DNA of 25,463 nt from Candidatus Rokuibacteriota bacterium (GTDB lineage: Bacteria; Methylomirabilota; Methylomirabilia; Rokubacteriales; CSP1-6), in NCBI GenBank assembly GCA_003220195.1, contig QHRT01000115.1, forward strand, positions 544 through 26,006. The letters run 5' to 3'. A program made the position numbers and the translations under genes. The notes under the pieces were generated by a model, which was given only the letters and a program-made list of their open reading frames with translations, made no database searches and was not told where the DNA came from. Positions 14,589 to 22,913 of this stretch are shown piece by piece; position 1 is the stretch's first letter, and each line of letters starts with the position of its first letter.

Positions 14589-15939
14589 CGGTCCTCGCTC
14601 GACGTCGCGCGCGCGTGACGTCGGCCGTTTCCTGGACGACCACCTCGTAGAGCCGCGCCGCGCGGTCGCCCGACTTCCGGAGGAGCCGGCCGAGCCGCTG
14701 CACGGCTTCGCGAACGCCCTTCTCGCCTCCGAGTACGACGCCGGCTTTCACGGCCGGCGCGTCCCACCCTTCGTTGAGCACCTCGCACGCGGCGATCGCG
14801 CGGACGCGGCCCGCCGCGAACAGGTCGAGCACCCGGTTGCGCTCGTGCTTGCCGGAGTGCGCGGTGATGGCGGGAATGAGAAAGCGCGCGGACACGTCGA
14901 GCGCCATCCGGTTCGACGCGGTGAAGACGATCACCGGCTCGTCGGGATGGAGACGGAAGATGTCCTCCAGCACGCGCAGCTTCTCGGCCGAGCGATTCAC
15001 GATGGCGAGCTTGCGCCGCCAGCGTCGCATGATCTCGCGCGCGTCGGGGTCGGTGCGTGAGCGGCGCGCGAGGTCGCTCCACTCGAAGCCTTTCTCCTCG
15101 CGGTGCCGCTCGGCGACGTACCGTCGGATCGAGCGCGACAGCTCGTCGAATTCCGCCTGCTCCTCCTCGTTCAGGTGGATCGGCACCCGCACGATCGTGT
15201 AGTCGGCGACCGTCCGGCCGCGCGCGGCGGCGAGGTCTTCCTCGAACACGACCGGGCCGATCAGCTCGAGGAGCATGCGGTCGCGACCGTCCGCGCGGAA
15301 CGGCGTCGCGGTGAGACCGAGCCGCATCGGCGCCAGGCAATCGAGCGCGCTCTCGTGCTGCGCCGGGCCGGGCAGATGGTGGGCCTCGTCGTAGACGATC
15401 AGGCGGTAGCGATTCCCGATGTCCTTCATGTGGATCCACGCGCTGTCGTAGGTCGTGACGGTGATCGGCCAGATCTCGTGACGACCGTCGCCGAGCACGC
15501 CGGCCTCGACGCCGAGCCCGCGCTGGATCCGGCGCTGCCACTGGTACATGAGGTCGCGCAGCGGAGCGACGACGAGCGCAGGCGCCGCGTGGCGCGCGAT
15601 GATCGACAGCGCGATTTCCGTCTTGCCCGTGCCGGTCGGCTTGACGATCACCCCGCGTCCGCCGGCACGTTCCCACGCCGTGATCGCCGCCTCCTGGTCG
15701 CTCCGGAGCGGCGGCAGATTCGTCTTGATGGCCGGGGTCGGGAAGAAGCGCTCCGCGCGATCGGCGATGCGCAGGTGATACGCCGCGGCGTCTTCGCGGA
15801 GGCGGGCGTGATGGATCGCCGCGGTCCGCCAGGCGCCGACCCGCGAGTCCCACATCAGATACGGAGGCACCCGGGCGGTCGGCGGCGCCTCGAGCTTGAG
15901 CGAGCCGCGGTCGAACGTGAGCGCGTGGCCCCGCGCCAT
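14527..15939 (-). CDS. XPB-like DEAD/DEAH-box DNA helicase
   Basis: 470 aa, superfamily 2 helicase of the short archaeal/bacterial XPB type. The N-terminal damage-recognition-like part opens with LTFDRGSLKLEAPP and DSRVGAWRTAAIHH. Motif I is VKPTGTGKTEIALS (Lys106), motif II is YDEAHHLPG (Asp184-His187), motif III is LTATPFRAD, motif IV is VIVFTASNR and motif VI is QRLGRLLRKSGDRAARLYEV. A Thumb-like insertion with LNEEEQAEFDELSRSIRRYV lies between the two RecA lobes. The start at ATG 15939 has only a weak AGAG upstream. It is the first of five overlapping or abutting minus-strand genes, its direct partner being Bax1. ATP-driven DNA unwinding in nucleotide-excision-like repair is the expected role. 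Confidence 0.92.
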   Translation of the reverse strand: MARGHALTFDRGSLKLEAPPTARVPPYLMWDSRVGAWRTAAIHHARLREDAAAYHLRIADRAERFFPTPAIKTNLPPLRSDQEAAITAWERAGGRGVIVKPTGTGKTEIALSIIARHAAPALVVAPLRDLMYQWQRRIQRGLGVEAGVLGDGRHEIWPITVTTYDSAWIHMKDIGNRYRLIVYDEAHHLPGPAQHESALDCLAPMRLGLTATPFRADGRDRMLLELIGPVVFEEDLAAARGRTVADYTIVRVPIHLNEEEQAEFDELSRSIRRYVAERHREEKGFEWSDLARRSRTDPDAREIMRRWRRKLAIVNRSAEKLRVLEDIFRLHPDEPVIVFTASNRMALDVSARFLIPAITAHSGKHERNRVLDLFAAGRVRAIAACEVLNEGWDAPAVKAGVVLGGEKGVREAVQRLGRLLRKSGDRAARLYEVVVQETADVTRARRRARTDAYRRAPRLSLGQANQLDLF

Positions 15940-16005
15940 CGCGTCAATCTCTATCGAAGCCGGACGTGTTTGGCAAGGTTCTGAAGCGCCGCCCGGAGAG
16001 CCTCC

Positions 16006-16512
16006 TCACCAGAGATTCGCGATTTTGGTCGTCGTGCCGGGAGCCAGGAAGAGGGGTGGCATGGGTGTGGTCTGCCCCCACGCGACGACTTTAGCGCCTT
16101 GCGGCGTGATGTTCTTCGCGAACACTCCGTCGTCCGCGTGGTCGCTGTTTTCGAGCCCGCAGGCGTGAATCAATTCGTGAACGGCGATCACCTTCATCAT
16201 GTCCAGATTGGCCTTCTCGAGAGGCCGGCCCTCGACATGCAACAGCATGGTGTAGCCATGAAGGCGCTTGGGGTCGAACGAGGACGAATAGGTGGTGCCG
16301 CCGTAATCGTACGACGCCGTCCCGACCGAGACCCGCATGCTGACGTTGGCGCTCTGTCCGTCCGTCGCCGCCGTCATCTTCACCGGAAGCCGAAGCCCGT
16401 TGAACAACTGCAACGCGCTCTTGAAGAGATGCACCCAGCGTCCGGACTTCAGGCCGTCGTACACGGTCAGCGTCCCCGTCGCCTTGACGTTACTTTCCCA
16501 CGGTATCGTCAT
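16006..16512 (-). CDS. Hypothetical zinc-metalloprotease-like protein with HEXXH motif
   Basis: 168 aa from ATG 16512, with AGGAG eight bases upstream; the frame is open further up but that part looks non-coding. The C-terminal half holds VIAVHELIHACGLENSDHAD, in which H112-E113-x2-H116-x2-G119 fits the zinc-binding helix of metzincin-like peptidases. The usual third ligand (H or D, three after the Gly) is Asn122; Asp124 or His125 could serve instead. Earlier segments, such as RLHGYTMLLHVEGRP, are beta-rich. No signal peptide or membrane segment is visible. I cannot assign a family. It lies 66 nt upstream of the XPB helicase gene on the same strand, so it may share that transcript. Protease activity is inferred from the motif alone. 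Confidence 0.7.
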   Translation of the reverse strand: MTIPWESNVKATGTLTVYDGLKSGRWVHLFKSALQLFNGLRLPVKMTAATDGQSANVSMRVSVGTASYDYGGTTYSSSFDPKRLHGYTMLLHVEGRPLEKANLDMMKVIAVHELIHACGLENSDHADDGVFAKNITPQGAKVVAWGQTTPMPPLFLAPGTTTKIANLW

Positions 16513-16711
16513 GGAAATCTCTCCTGCCGGATGCTCGAGGTTTCGGCCGTGCGAGCGCGTGACGCCAGGACGATACGATGCCATGTCGACGACGTCCGGC
16601 CAAGGCACCTGGCGGCCGTCATTGTCGCGCTGTCGGGGCCCCTTGTCGTCGACGGCGGCCTTGACTCCGGAACGGGAGACCGGTACCGTCGACACACCGG
16701 TGAGACGTCCG
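16513..16711. promoter_or_regulatory. Divergent intergenic region
   Basis: About 200 bp between the HEXXH gene (minus) and a small plus-strand ORF. Promoters for both directions should lie here, including that of the long helicase-to-hydantoinase minus-strand set. I see no strong -35/-10 pair, palindrome or terminator. Confidence 0.3.
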
Positions 16712-16939
16712 ATGAAGATTCCGTTCCGGATCTTCGCTTGGCGACGGGGCCGTTCGACGACTCTCGCTCCCATCCTGCCCGAGTTCGGCGTGCGCGTCGT
16801 GCTGCGCAAAGGCGACAAGATCGTGCGACGAAGCTCGACCGGGCGCATCGTCATCCTGCGCGTCACCGCCGACGGAGGCGACCCGACCACCGTCGAGCAC
16901 TCGACGGACGAAGTCTTCCACCCGGAACCTCACGAATAG
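16712..16939 (+). CDS. Small hypothetical protein
   Basis: 75 aa from ATG 16712, ending 54 nt before the hybrid kinase gene. Third codon positions are strongly G/C like the neighbouring genes. The middle, FGVRVVLRKGDKIVRRSSTG followed by RIVILRVTADGGD, looks like a short beta-barrel or strand pair; the N-terminus is basic. A weak GAGA lies upstream; an in-frame GTG at 16700 is possible. No family is recognised, and a chance ORF cannot be excluded. Confidence 0.4.
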   Translation: MKIPFRIFAWRRGRSTTLAPILPEFGVRVVLRKGDKIVRRSSTGRIVILRVTADGGDPTTVEHSTDEVFHPEPHE

Positions 16940-16993
16940 CGCGCCGGCCTGGCGCCGAGCGCGAGTTGGCATGGTACGCTGACCAGCACCTCG

Positions 16994-18919
16994 ATGAGTT
17001 CCTCGTCGTCCCAGACGTTTCTGGATACGGTCCTCGATGCGCTGGTCGACCCGGTGCTGATGACCGATGCCGACGGCGTGGTGACCGGCGCGAACGCCGC
17101 GGCCATCGATCGCCTGGGCGCCGGCAAGTACGTCGGCGTCGCGCTTGCCGAGCAGGCGAGCCGCGGCGAGGTGCTCTCCGAGCAGGGAACGCGTCTCGGA
17201 TGGTCCGAGCATCCCGTGGCGCTGGCGCTGGCGACGCGCCAGCCCGTCACCCGCACGGTGATCGTCGCGCCGCCTGCCGCGTTTCCGACGCGCTTCCGCA
17301 TGACCACCGTGCCGCTCGAGTCCGACGGTCGCTTGATCGGCACGATGTCGGTGCTCCATCCGCCCGCGTCGGTGGCGGCGACGGTCGCGGCGGTGGCGAG
17401 CGACTCCGATCTGTCGGACCGCGCCGCGCGCCTCGAAGCGATCGTGAATCTCGTATCCGACGCGGTCTTCGTCGTCGATCGCGACGGCCGGCTCCTCTAC
17501 CACAACGCCGTCGGCGCTCGCCTGCTCGGCCTGCCGCAGAACGTGACCCTCGACGAGCGTGCGCGGCGACTTCAAGTGCGTGACGCGGACGGAGGCATGG
17601 TGGGACCGGAGGACTTCCCGTCGATGCGCGCGCTCGCCGGCGAAACGATGGCCGGCGTCCCGCTGCTCATCACGGACCCGGCCGGCGAGACCCGGCACGT
17701 CGTCACCGGTGCCCATCCGCTCCGTCGCAGCGACGGCGAGATCTACGCCGCGGTCGTCACCATGAAGGACACCACCGACGAGGTCCGCGCGCGGGAGGAG
17801 CTCGAAGCGGCCCGAGAGAACGCCGAGGAGGCGAATCATCTGAAAGATCAATTCATCGCGGCGCTGTCCCACGAGCTCAGAACTCCGCTCCAGCCGATCC
17901 TGGGCTGGACGGAGGTGCTGCGCCGCCACGGCAGCCTCGATGCGATCACGACCCAGGCGCTGGAGGCGATCCGCCGGAACATCCGGCAGCAAGTGCGGCT
18001 CGTCGACGATCTCCTCGATCTCTCGCGCATCGTCCACGGCAAGCTCGCGCTGCGCTTCGAGAGCTTCGACCTGCGCGAGCAGGTGCGCGCGGCGGTCGAG
18101 CCGTTCGAGGAGGCGGCGGCGCTCAGACGCGTCCGCTTGACCCTCACCTTGCCGCCGGAGCCGGTCATGATGTGGGGCGACGGCGCCCGCATCCAGCAGA
18201 TCGTGACGAACCTGATCTCGAACGCGGTGAAGTTCACGCCGGCCGGCGGCCAGATCGCGGCCCAGCTCGTGGCGGGCGACACGCAGGCGCTGATCGAGGT
18301 CGAAGACAGCGGCGAAGGCATCGCGCCGGAAGAGCTGGCGGTGATCTTCGAGCCGTTCCGTCAAGGCGGCGCGTCACGACGGCGCGGCGGTCTCGGCATC
18401 GGTCTCGATCTCGTGAAACGCTTGACCGAGCTCCACGGCGGCGCCGTGGAGGCCGTCTCGGAGGGCCACGGGTACGGCGCGCGCTTCAGCGTGCGGCTGC
18501 CGTTGCGCTTCGGCCGGACGACGCCGCCGAGCGCCGCGGTGCCGGTCGCGCGTCGGCTGCTCCGCCGCGAGATCCTGGTCATCGAAGACAACCCGGACAC
18601 GCGTGAAGTGTTGAAGTTCATGCTCGAGGCCGAGGGCGCGCACGTCGAGACCGCCGACAGCGGGCAAGAGGGCATCCGGCTCGCTCGTGCGTCCCGCCCG
18701 AGCGTCATCCTCTGTGACATCGGCCTCCCCGACGTCGACGGTCTCGAGGTCGCGCGCCGCATCCGTCGCGTGGCCGCGCTCGACGGATCACGGTTGATCG
18801 CGCTCACCGGGTATGGCCAACCGGAAGACGTGCAGCACGCGCTCGACGCGGGATTCGAGGCGCACCTCACGAAGCCGATCAATCTGGATCAGTTGCTGGA
18901 GCTGCTTGCCGGGAGCTAG
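16994..18919 (+). CDS. Hybrid sensor histidine kinase (PAS-PAS-HisKA-HATPase-receiver)
   Basis: 641 aa, no membrane segment, so a cytoplasmic sensor. PAS-like domains lie at about 1-115 (LDTVLDALVDPVLMTDADGV) and 145-265 (EAIVNLVSDAVFVVDRDGRL), joined to the kinase by a short coiled coil. The H box is ALSHELRTPLQPILGW with His293; the N box is IQQIVTNLISNAVKFTP; G1 is VEDSGEGIAPEEL; the F box is FEPFRQGGASR; G2 is GGLGIGLDLVKRL. The C-terminal receiver (about 523-641) has EDNPD, the phospho-acceptor Asp575 in CDIGLPDVDGL, and LTGYG and LTKPINLD. This is a phosphorelay architecture with an intramolecular receiver; no separate output regulator is adjacent. The signal is unknown. It ends 30 nt before the pyr promoter. 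Confidence 0.95.
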   Translation: MSSSSSQTFLDTVLDALVDPVLMTDADGVVTGANAAAIDRLGAGKYVGVALAEQASRGEVLSEQGTRLGWSEHPVALALATRQPVTRTVIVAPPAAFPTRFRMTTVPLESDGRLIGTMSVLHPPASVAATVAAVASDSDLSDRAARLEAIVNLVSDAVFVVDRDGRLLYHNAVGARLLGLPQNVTLDERARRLQVRDADGGMVGPEDFPSMRALAGETMAGVPLLITDPAGETRHVVTGAHPLRRSDGEIYAAVVTMKDTTDEVRAREELEAARENAEEANHLKDQFIAALSHELRTPLQPILGWTEVLRRHGSLDAITTQALEAIRRNIRQQVRLVDDLLDLSRIVHGKLALRFESFDLREQVRAAVEPFEEAAALRRVRLTLTLPPEPVMMWGDGARIQQIVTNLISNAVKFTPAGGQIAAQLVAGDTQALIEVEDSGEGIAPEELAVIFEPFRQGGASRRRGGLGIGLDLVKRLTELHGGAVEAVSEGHGYGARFSVRLPLRFGRTTPPSAAVPVARRLLRREILVIEDNPDTREVLKFMLEAEGAHVETADSGQEGIRLARASRPSVILCDIGLPDVDGLEVARRIRRVAALDGSRLIALTGYGQPEDVQHALDAGFEAHLTKPINLDQLLELLAGS

Positions 18920-18948
18920 CCGAGCGGGTTACCACAATCCGTAGGCCC

Positions 18949-18978
18949 TTGACAGAAATCAGACCCTGCATGTAGAGT
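18949..18978 (+). promoter_or_regulatory. Sigma-70-type promoter of the pyr operon
   Basis: A perfect TTGACA (18949-18954) is followed after 18 bp by TAGAGT (18973-18978; four of six matches to TATAAT). Transcription would begin near 18985, giving a leader of about 50 nt that contains the PyrR-binding loop. Confidence 0.6.
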
Positions 18979-18997
18979 GTGATTGTCGTTGCGCTTT

Positions 18998-19030
18998 CCT
19001 TTAAGCGAGCCCGGAGAGGCCCGCAAGGAG
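18998..19030 (+). ncRNA. PyrR-binding RNA loop in the pyr leader, overlapping the ribosome-binding site
   Basis: The leader reads CCTTTAAGCGAGCCCGGAGA, continuing GGCCCGCAAGGAG. It matches the layout of the known PyrR-binding loop (lower stem, AA bulge, upper stem, purine-rich hexaloop, then GG). The lower stem pairs CTTT with AAGG (19000-19002 with 19025-19027 and neighbours), AA (19003-19004) is bulged on the 5' side, GCG pairs with CGC, and GCC pairs with GGC round the loop CGGAGA (19012-19017). There is one A.C mismatch. The AAGGAG before pyrR (19025-19030) is partly in the lower stem, so PyrR binding would hide it. No terminator follows, so translational repression, as described for mycobacterial pyr, is likelier than attenuation. 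Confidence 0.8.
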
Positions 19031-19035
19031 AGAGG

Positions 19036-19599
19036 ATGAACCGCCCGGCGCAGCACTTCCGCGAAAAGGCTCAGGTCCTCGACGAGGCCGCTCTCGATCG
19101 CGCGCTCACCCGGATCGCTCACGAGATCCTCGAACGGAATGCCGGCGCGTCGGACCTCGCCTTCGTCGGCATCCGGACGCGCGGCGTCACGATCGCCCAG
19201 CGCCTGACCGCGAAGATCGCTGCGATCGACGGCACGACCCTGCCGGTCGGCGCCCTCGACATCACGCTCTATCGAGACGACCTCGACATGCGTGGCGCGC
19301 CGGTCGTCCGCGGCACCGACATCCCGTTCTCGATCAAGGACAAGACCGTCGTGCTGGTCGACGACGTGCTGTTCACGGGCCGCACCATCCGCGCCGCGCT
19401 CGACGCGCTCATCGATCTCGGCCGGCCGAAGATGATCCAGCTCGCCAGCTTCATCGACCGCGGACACCGCGAGCTCCCGATCCGGCCCGATTACGTGGGC
19501 AAGAACCTGCCGACCTCGCGCCGCGAGAGCGTCGCCGTGCGTCTGCGCGAGCACGACGGCGAGGATCGCGTGGTGATCGAAGAACCGGAGGACGTCTGA
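19036..19599 (+). CDS. pyrR: Bifunctional pyr operon regulator / uracil phosphoribosyltransferase PyrR
   Basis: 187 aa from ATG 19036, the family length; AAGGAG lies five bases upstream. PyrR binds pyr mRNA in the presence of UMP/UTP and lowers expression of the operon, and it can also make UMP from uracil and PRPP. The PRPP-binding loop is VVLVDDVLFTGRTIRAALDA. Other family blocks are RIAHEILERNAGASDLAFVG, IRTRGVTIAQRLTAKI, LDITLYRDDL, and LASFIDRGHRELPIRPDYVG near the C-terminus. It is the first gene of the pyrimidine operon and follows a matching PyrR-binding loop, so autoregulation is well supported. One base separates it from pyrB. Confidence 0.96.
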   Translation: MNRPAQHFREKAQVLDEAALDRALTRIAHEILERNAGASDLAFVGIRTRGVTIAQRLTAKIAAIDGTTLPVGALDITLYRDDLDMRGAPVVRGTDIPFSIKDKTVVLVDDVLFTGRTIRAALDALIDLGRPKMIQLASFIDRGHRELPIRPDYVGKNLPTSRRESVAVRLREHDGEDRVVIEEPEDV

Positions 19600-19600
19600 C

Positions 19601-20539
19601 ATGGCCTGGACGCGCAAGGACCTGCTCACGATGAGGGAGCTCGACCCCGGCGAGATCCAGCTGCTCGTGGAGACCGCGGCGTCGCTCGAGGAGATCGCCA
19701 CGCGAGACATCAAGAAAGTGCCCGCGCTGCGCGGCAAGACCGTCGTGAACCTGTTCTACGAGGCGTCGACGCGGACGCGGACCTCGTTCGAGATCGCCGG
19801 CAAGTGGCTCTCGGCGGACGTCATCAACTTCTCGGCGTCCGGCTCGAGCGCCGGCAAGGGCGAGAGCTTCCTCGACACCGCGAAGACCATCGGCGCCATG
19901 AGCCCGGACGTCGTGGTCGTCCGTCACTCTTCGGCGGGCGCCGCGGCGCTGCTCGCGCGCGAGCTCACGTGCTCGATCGTGAACGCCGGCGACGGCGCAC
20001 ACGAGCATCCGACGCAGGCGTTGCTCGATCTGCTCACGATCCGCGAGAAGAAGGGGCACTTCGACGGTCTCAGCGTCGCGATCGTCGGCGACGTCGCGCA
20101 CAGCCGCGTCGCGCGCTCCAACATCCACGCGATGAAGAAGCTCGGCATGACCGTCACGGTCGCCGGGCCGCCGACGCTCATCCCGCCCAACGTGCAGGAG
20201 CTGGGCGTCAAGGTCAGCTATCGCCTGGACGATGCGATCCGCGACGTGGACGTCATCATGATGCTGCGCCTTCAACATGAAAGGATGGCAGGCGGCTTGA
20301 TTCCCTCGCTCCGGGAGTACTCGCGCTACTGGGGCCTCACGCTCGACAAGCTCTCGGCGCAGGCGAGACCGGACGTGCTCATCATGCATCCCGGCCCCGT
20401 GAATCGCGGAGTCGAGCTGTCGCCGGAGGTCGCGGACGGTCCGTACTCGGTGATTCTCGACCAGGTGACGAAGGGCGTCGCGGTGCGCATGGGGGTCCTG
20501 TTCCTGCTCGCGGGCAGCCGCGGAGGGTCGCCAGCATGA
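19601..20539 (+). CDS. pyrB: Aspartate carbamoyltransferase catalytic chain
   Basis: 312 aa. It joins carbamoyl phosphate and aspartate to carbamoyl aspartate, the first committed step of pyrimidine synthesis. The carbamoyl-phosphate loop is FYEASTRTRTSFEIAG (about residues 50-65), followed by SSAGKGESFLDTAKTI, VVVRHSSAGAA, NAGDGAHEHPTQALLDL, LRLQHERMAGGL and HPGPVNRGVELSPEV. All the active-site motifs appear intact. There is no regulatory PyrI gene nearby, so control is probably at the level of PyrR. GGAGG lies before the ATG, and the stop overlaps the pyrC start by ATGA. Confidence 0.97.
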   Translation: MAWTRKDLLTMRELDPGEIQLLVETAASLEEIATRDIKKVPALRGKTVVNLFYEASTRTRTSFEIAGKWLSADVINFSASGSSAGKGESFLDTAKTIGAMSPDVVVVRHSSAGAAALLARELTCSIVNAGDGAHEHPTQALLDLLTIREKKGHFDGLSVAIVGDVAHSRVARSNIHAMKKLGMTVTVAGPPTLIPPNVQELGVKVSYRLDDAIRDVDVIMMLRLQHERMAGGLIPSLREYSRYWGLTLDKLSAQARPDVLIMHPGPVNRGVELSPEVADGPYSVILDQVTKGVAVRMGVLFLLAGSRGGSPA

Positions 20540-21855
20540 CGATGACGACCTCCGCAGTCTTCGCGCGGGCCGGCGGCACGATCGTGATCCGCGGCGGCCG
20601 GGTGCTCGATCCGTCGACCGCGCTCGACGCGACCCAGGACGTGCTCATCGTCGACGGCGCGATCCGCGAACTCGGCCCCGCGCTTCCCGCGCCCGACGGA
20701 GCCAGCGTCATCGACGCCACCGGCAAGGTCGTGTGCCCCGGCTTCATCGACATGCACGTGCACCTGCGCGAGCCGGGCCTCGAGTACAAGGAGACGGTCG
20801 CCACCGGCACGCGCGCGGCCGCGGCAGGCGGCTTCACCGCGGTCTGCTGCATGGCGAACACCTCTCCGGTGAACGACAACCGGTCGATCACCGACTACAT
20901 CCTGGCGAAGGCGCGGACAGAAGGCGCGGTGCGCGTCTATCCGATCGGCGCGGTGACCCGCGGCCTCGAGGGCAAGGCGCTCGCGGAGCTGGCGGAGCTC
21001 GCCGAGGCGGGATGCGTCGCGTTCTCCGACGACGGCAAGCCGGTGATGAACGCCGCCCTCTACCGTCGCGCGATGGAGTACACGCTTCCGTTCGGCGCGC
21101 CGGTCGTGAGCCACGCCGAAGACCTCCATCTCGCGGAAGGCGGCGCGATGAACGAAGGCGTGGTGTCGACGGAGCTCGGGCTCCCGGCCGCGTCCGCCGC
21201 GGCCGAGGACGTGATGGTCGCGCGCGACATCCTGCTCGCCGAGCTCACGGGGGCGCACCTTCACATCGCGCACATCTCGACGGCCGGCGCGATCCGTCTC
21301 GTCCGCGAGGCCAGGGCGCGCGGCGTCCACGTCACCTGCGAAGTCACGCCGCATCACCTGGTGCTCACCGACGAGCAGGTTCGCACGTATGATCCGAATG
21401 TGAAGATGAGCCCCCCTCTTCGCACCCGGCGCGACACGGACGCGCTCGGCGAGGCGCTCGCCGACGGGACGATCGATTGCATCGCCACCGACCACGCGCC
21501 GCACGCCCTCTCCGACAAGGAAGGCGAGTTCGACCGCGCGGCGTTCGGCATCGTGGGACTGGAGACCGCCGTGCCGGTGCTCCTGGACCGTCTGGTCCGT
21601 CCCGGAGTGCTTTCACTGTCGACGCTCGTCGCCCGGCTCACGACCGGCCCCGCTCGCCTCCTGAACCTTCCCGGCGGGAGCCTGGCGCGCGGGCGGCCGG
21701 GCGACCTCAGCATCCTCGACGTCGACCGGGAACTGACGATCGACCCCACGCGGTTTCTCTCACGCAGCCGCAACACGCCCTTCGGCGGCTGGAGCGTGAC
21801 GGGAGGGCCGTGGATGACGATCGTCAACGGGCACGTCGTCTGGCAGGCGCAATGA
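20536..21855 (+). CDS. pyrC: Dihydroorotase, class I
   Basis: 439 aa. It closes carbamoyl aspartate to dihydroorotate. The zinc-binding DMHVHLREPG is followed by the class I signature ETVATGTRAAAAGGFT, CMANTSPVNDN, FSDDGKP (the Asp pair that replaces the carboxylated lysine of other classes), VSHAEDLHLAEGG, HLHIAHISTAGA, EVTPHHLVLTDE and IATDHAPHALSDKEGEF. The C-terminus has the usual RGRPGDLSILDVDRE strand set. Class I enzymes sometimes act in complexes with PyrB, which the ATGA overlap with pyrB would favour. It overlaps carA by another ATGA. Confidence 0.97.
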   Translation: MTMTTSAVFARAGGTIVIRGGRVLDPSTALDATQDVLIVDGAIRELGPALPAPDGASVIDATGKVVCPGFIDMHVHLREPGLEYKETVATGTRAAAAGGFTAVCCMANTSPVNDNRSITDYILAKARTEGAVRVYPIGAVTRGLEGKALAELAELAEAGCVAFSDDGKPVMNAALYRRAMEYTLPFGAPVVSHAEDLHLAEGGAMNEGVVSTELGLPAASAAAEDVMVARDILLAELTGAHLHIAHISTAGAIRLVREARARGVHVTCEVTPHHLVLTDEQVRTYDPNVKMSPPLRTRRDTDALGEALADGTIDCIATDHAPHALSDKEGEFDRAAFGIVGLETAVPVLLDRLVRPGVLSLSTLVARLTTGPARLLNLPGGSLARGRPGDLSILDVDRELTIDPTRFLSRSRNTPFGGWSVTGGPWMTIVNGHVVWQAQ

Positions 21856-22906
21856 CACAGGCACTCCTCGTGCTTCGGGACGGCCGTGTGTTCCGCGGCC
21901 GGGGCCTCGGTGCCCGAGGGGAGACGTCGGGCGAGGTCATCTTCAACACCGCGATGCAGGGGTATCAGGAGATCCTGACCGATCCCTCGTACCGCGGACA
22001 GATCGTCGTCATGACATATCCGATGATCGGCAATTACGGCGTGAACGAGGAGGACGTCGAGTCGCACCGCCCCTGGGTGAACGGTCTCTGCGTGAAAGAG
22101 GCCTCACCGTACGCCTCGAACTTCCGGGCGCGGACGAGCCTCGCAGAGTACATGACGGCGCACGGGATCGTCGGCATCCAGGGCATCGACACGCGCGCGC
22201 TGACCCGCCACCTGCGCGACGCCGGCGCCCAGGATGGCATCATCTCGAGCACGGAGCTCGACGTCGAGCCTCTGCGGGCGCGAGCTCGCGGGCTGCCGGG
22301 ATTGATCGGGCGCGATCTCGTTCGCGAAGTGACGTCGGACGCGCCGTTCACGTGGCACCAGGGGGACTGGCAGCTCGGCCGTGGCTACGTCGCTGCGGCA
22401 TCGCCCCGCTTCACCGTCGTCGCCTACGACGCCGGGATCAAGTTCAACATCCTGCGCCAGCTCGCTTCGCTCGGCTGCGCCGTCACCGTGATGCCCGCGG
22501 GGACGCCCGCGGAGCGCGTGCTCGAGGCGAAGCCGGACGGCGTGTTCCTCTCGAACGGACCGGGCGATCCGGAAGGCGTCCCGTATCTGGTCGACGCGGT
22601 GAAGCAGCTGCTCGGCCGCGTCCCGATCTTCGGGATCTGCCTCGGTCATCAGATCCTCGGCCTCGCCGCGGGCGGTCGGACGTACAGAACCACGGCTTCG
22701 CGGTCGATCCCGACTCGGTTGCCGGCGAAGGCTGGGAGCCGACGCACGTCAATCTCAACGACGGCACGTGCGAAGGGCTCCGCCACCGCGAGTGGCCGGT
22801 GTTCTCCGTGCAGTATCACCCGGAGGCGTCACCGGGACCTCATGACGCCAATGTGCTCTTCCATCGGTTCGCCGATCTGATGCGAGCGAATCGGAAGGGA
22901 GGCTGA
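21852..22906 (+). pseudogene. carA: carA, carbamoyl-phosphate synthase small subunit, frame broken by an internal deletion
   Basis: The glutaminase subunit supplies ammonia to CarB. The start (ATG 21852) and the first 277 or so codons are normal: GEVIFNTAMQGYQEILTDPS, GIQGIDTRALTRHLRD, FLSNGPGDPEG, and GICLGHQILGLAAGG with catalytic Cys263. At about 22684 the frame stops matching. The family continuation resumes in another frame as QNHGFAVDPDSV, HVNLNDGTCEGLRH, FSVQYHPEASPGPHDA (catalytic His) and a natural stop at 22906. The segment normally between, with its KFGHxGxNHPV block, is missing: about 25 codons, near 76 nt by comparison with remembered CarA sequences, and 1 mod 3. Read straight through, the product would end at 22880 without the catalytic His. 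The flanking conservation suggests a recent mutation or an assembly error. Confidence 0.85.
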
Positions 22907-22913
22907 TCGAGCC

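Noticed and set aside
16513..16890. Upstream extension of the HEXXH protein on the minus strand
   Set aside because: The extra residues are Arg/Pro/Ser-rich and a strong AGGAG lies before ATG 16512; the extension would also cover the divergent promoter region.
16619..18364. Long minus-strand open frame (581 codons) opposite the hybrid kinase gene
   Set aside because: His/Arg/Asp-rich low-complexity product with no family motif; a GC-bias shadow of the clear kinase reading on the plus strand.
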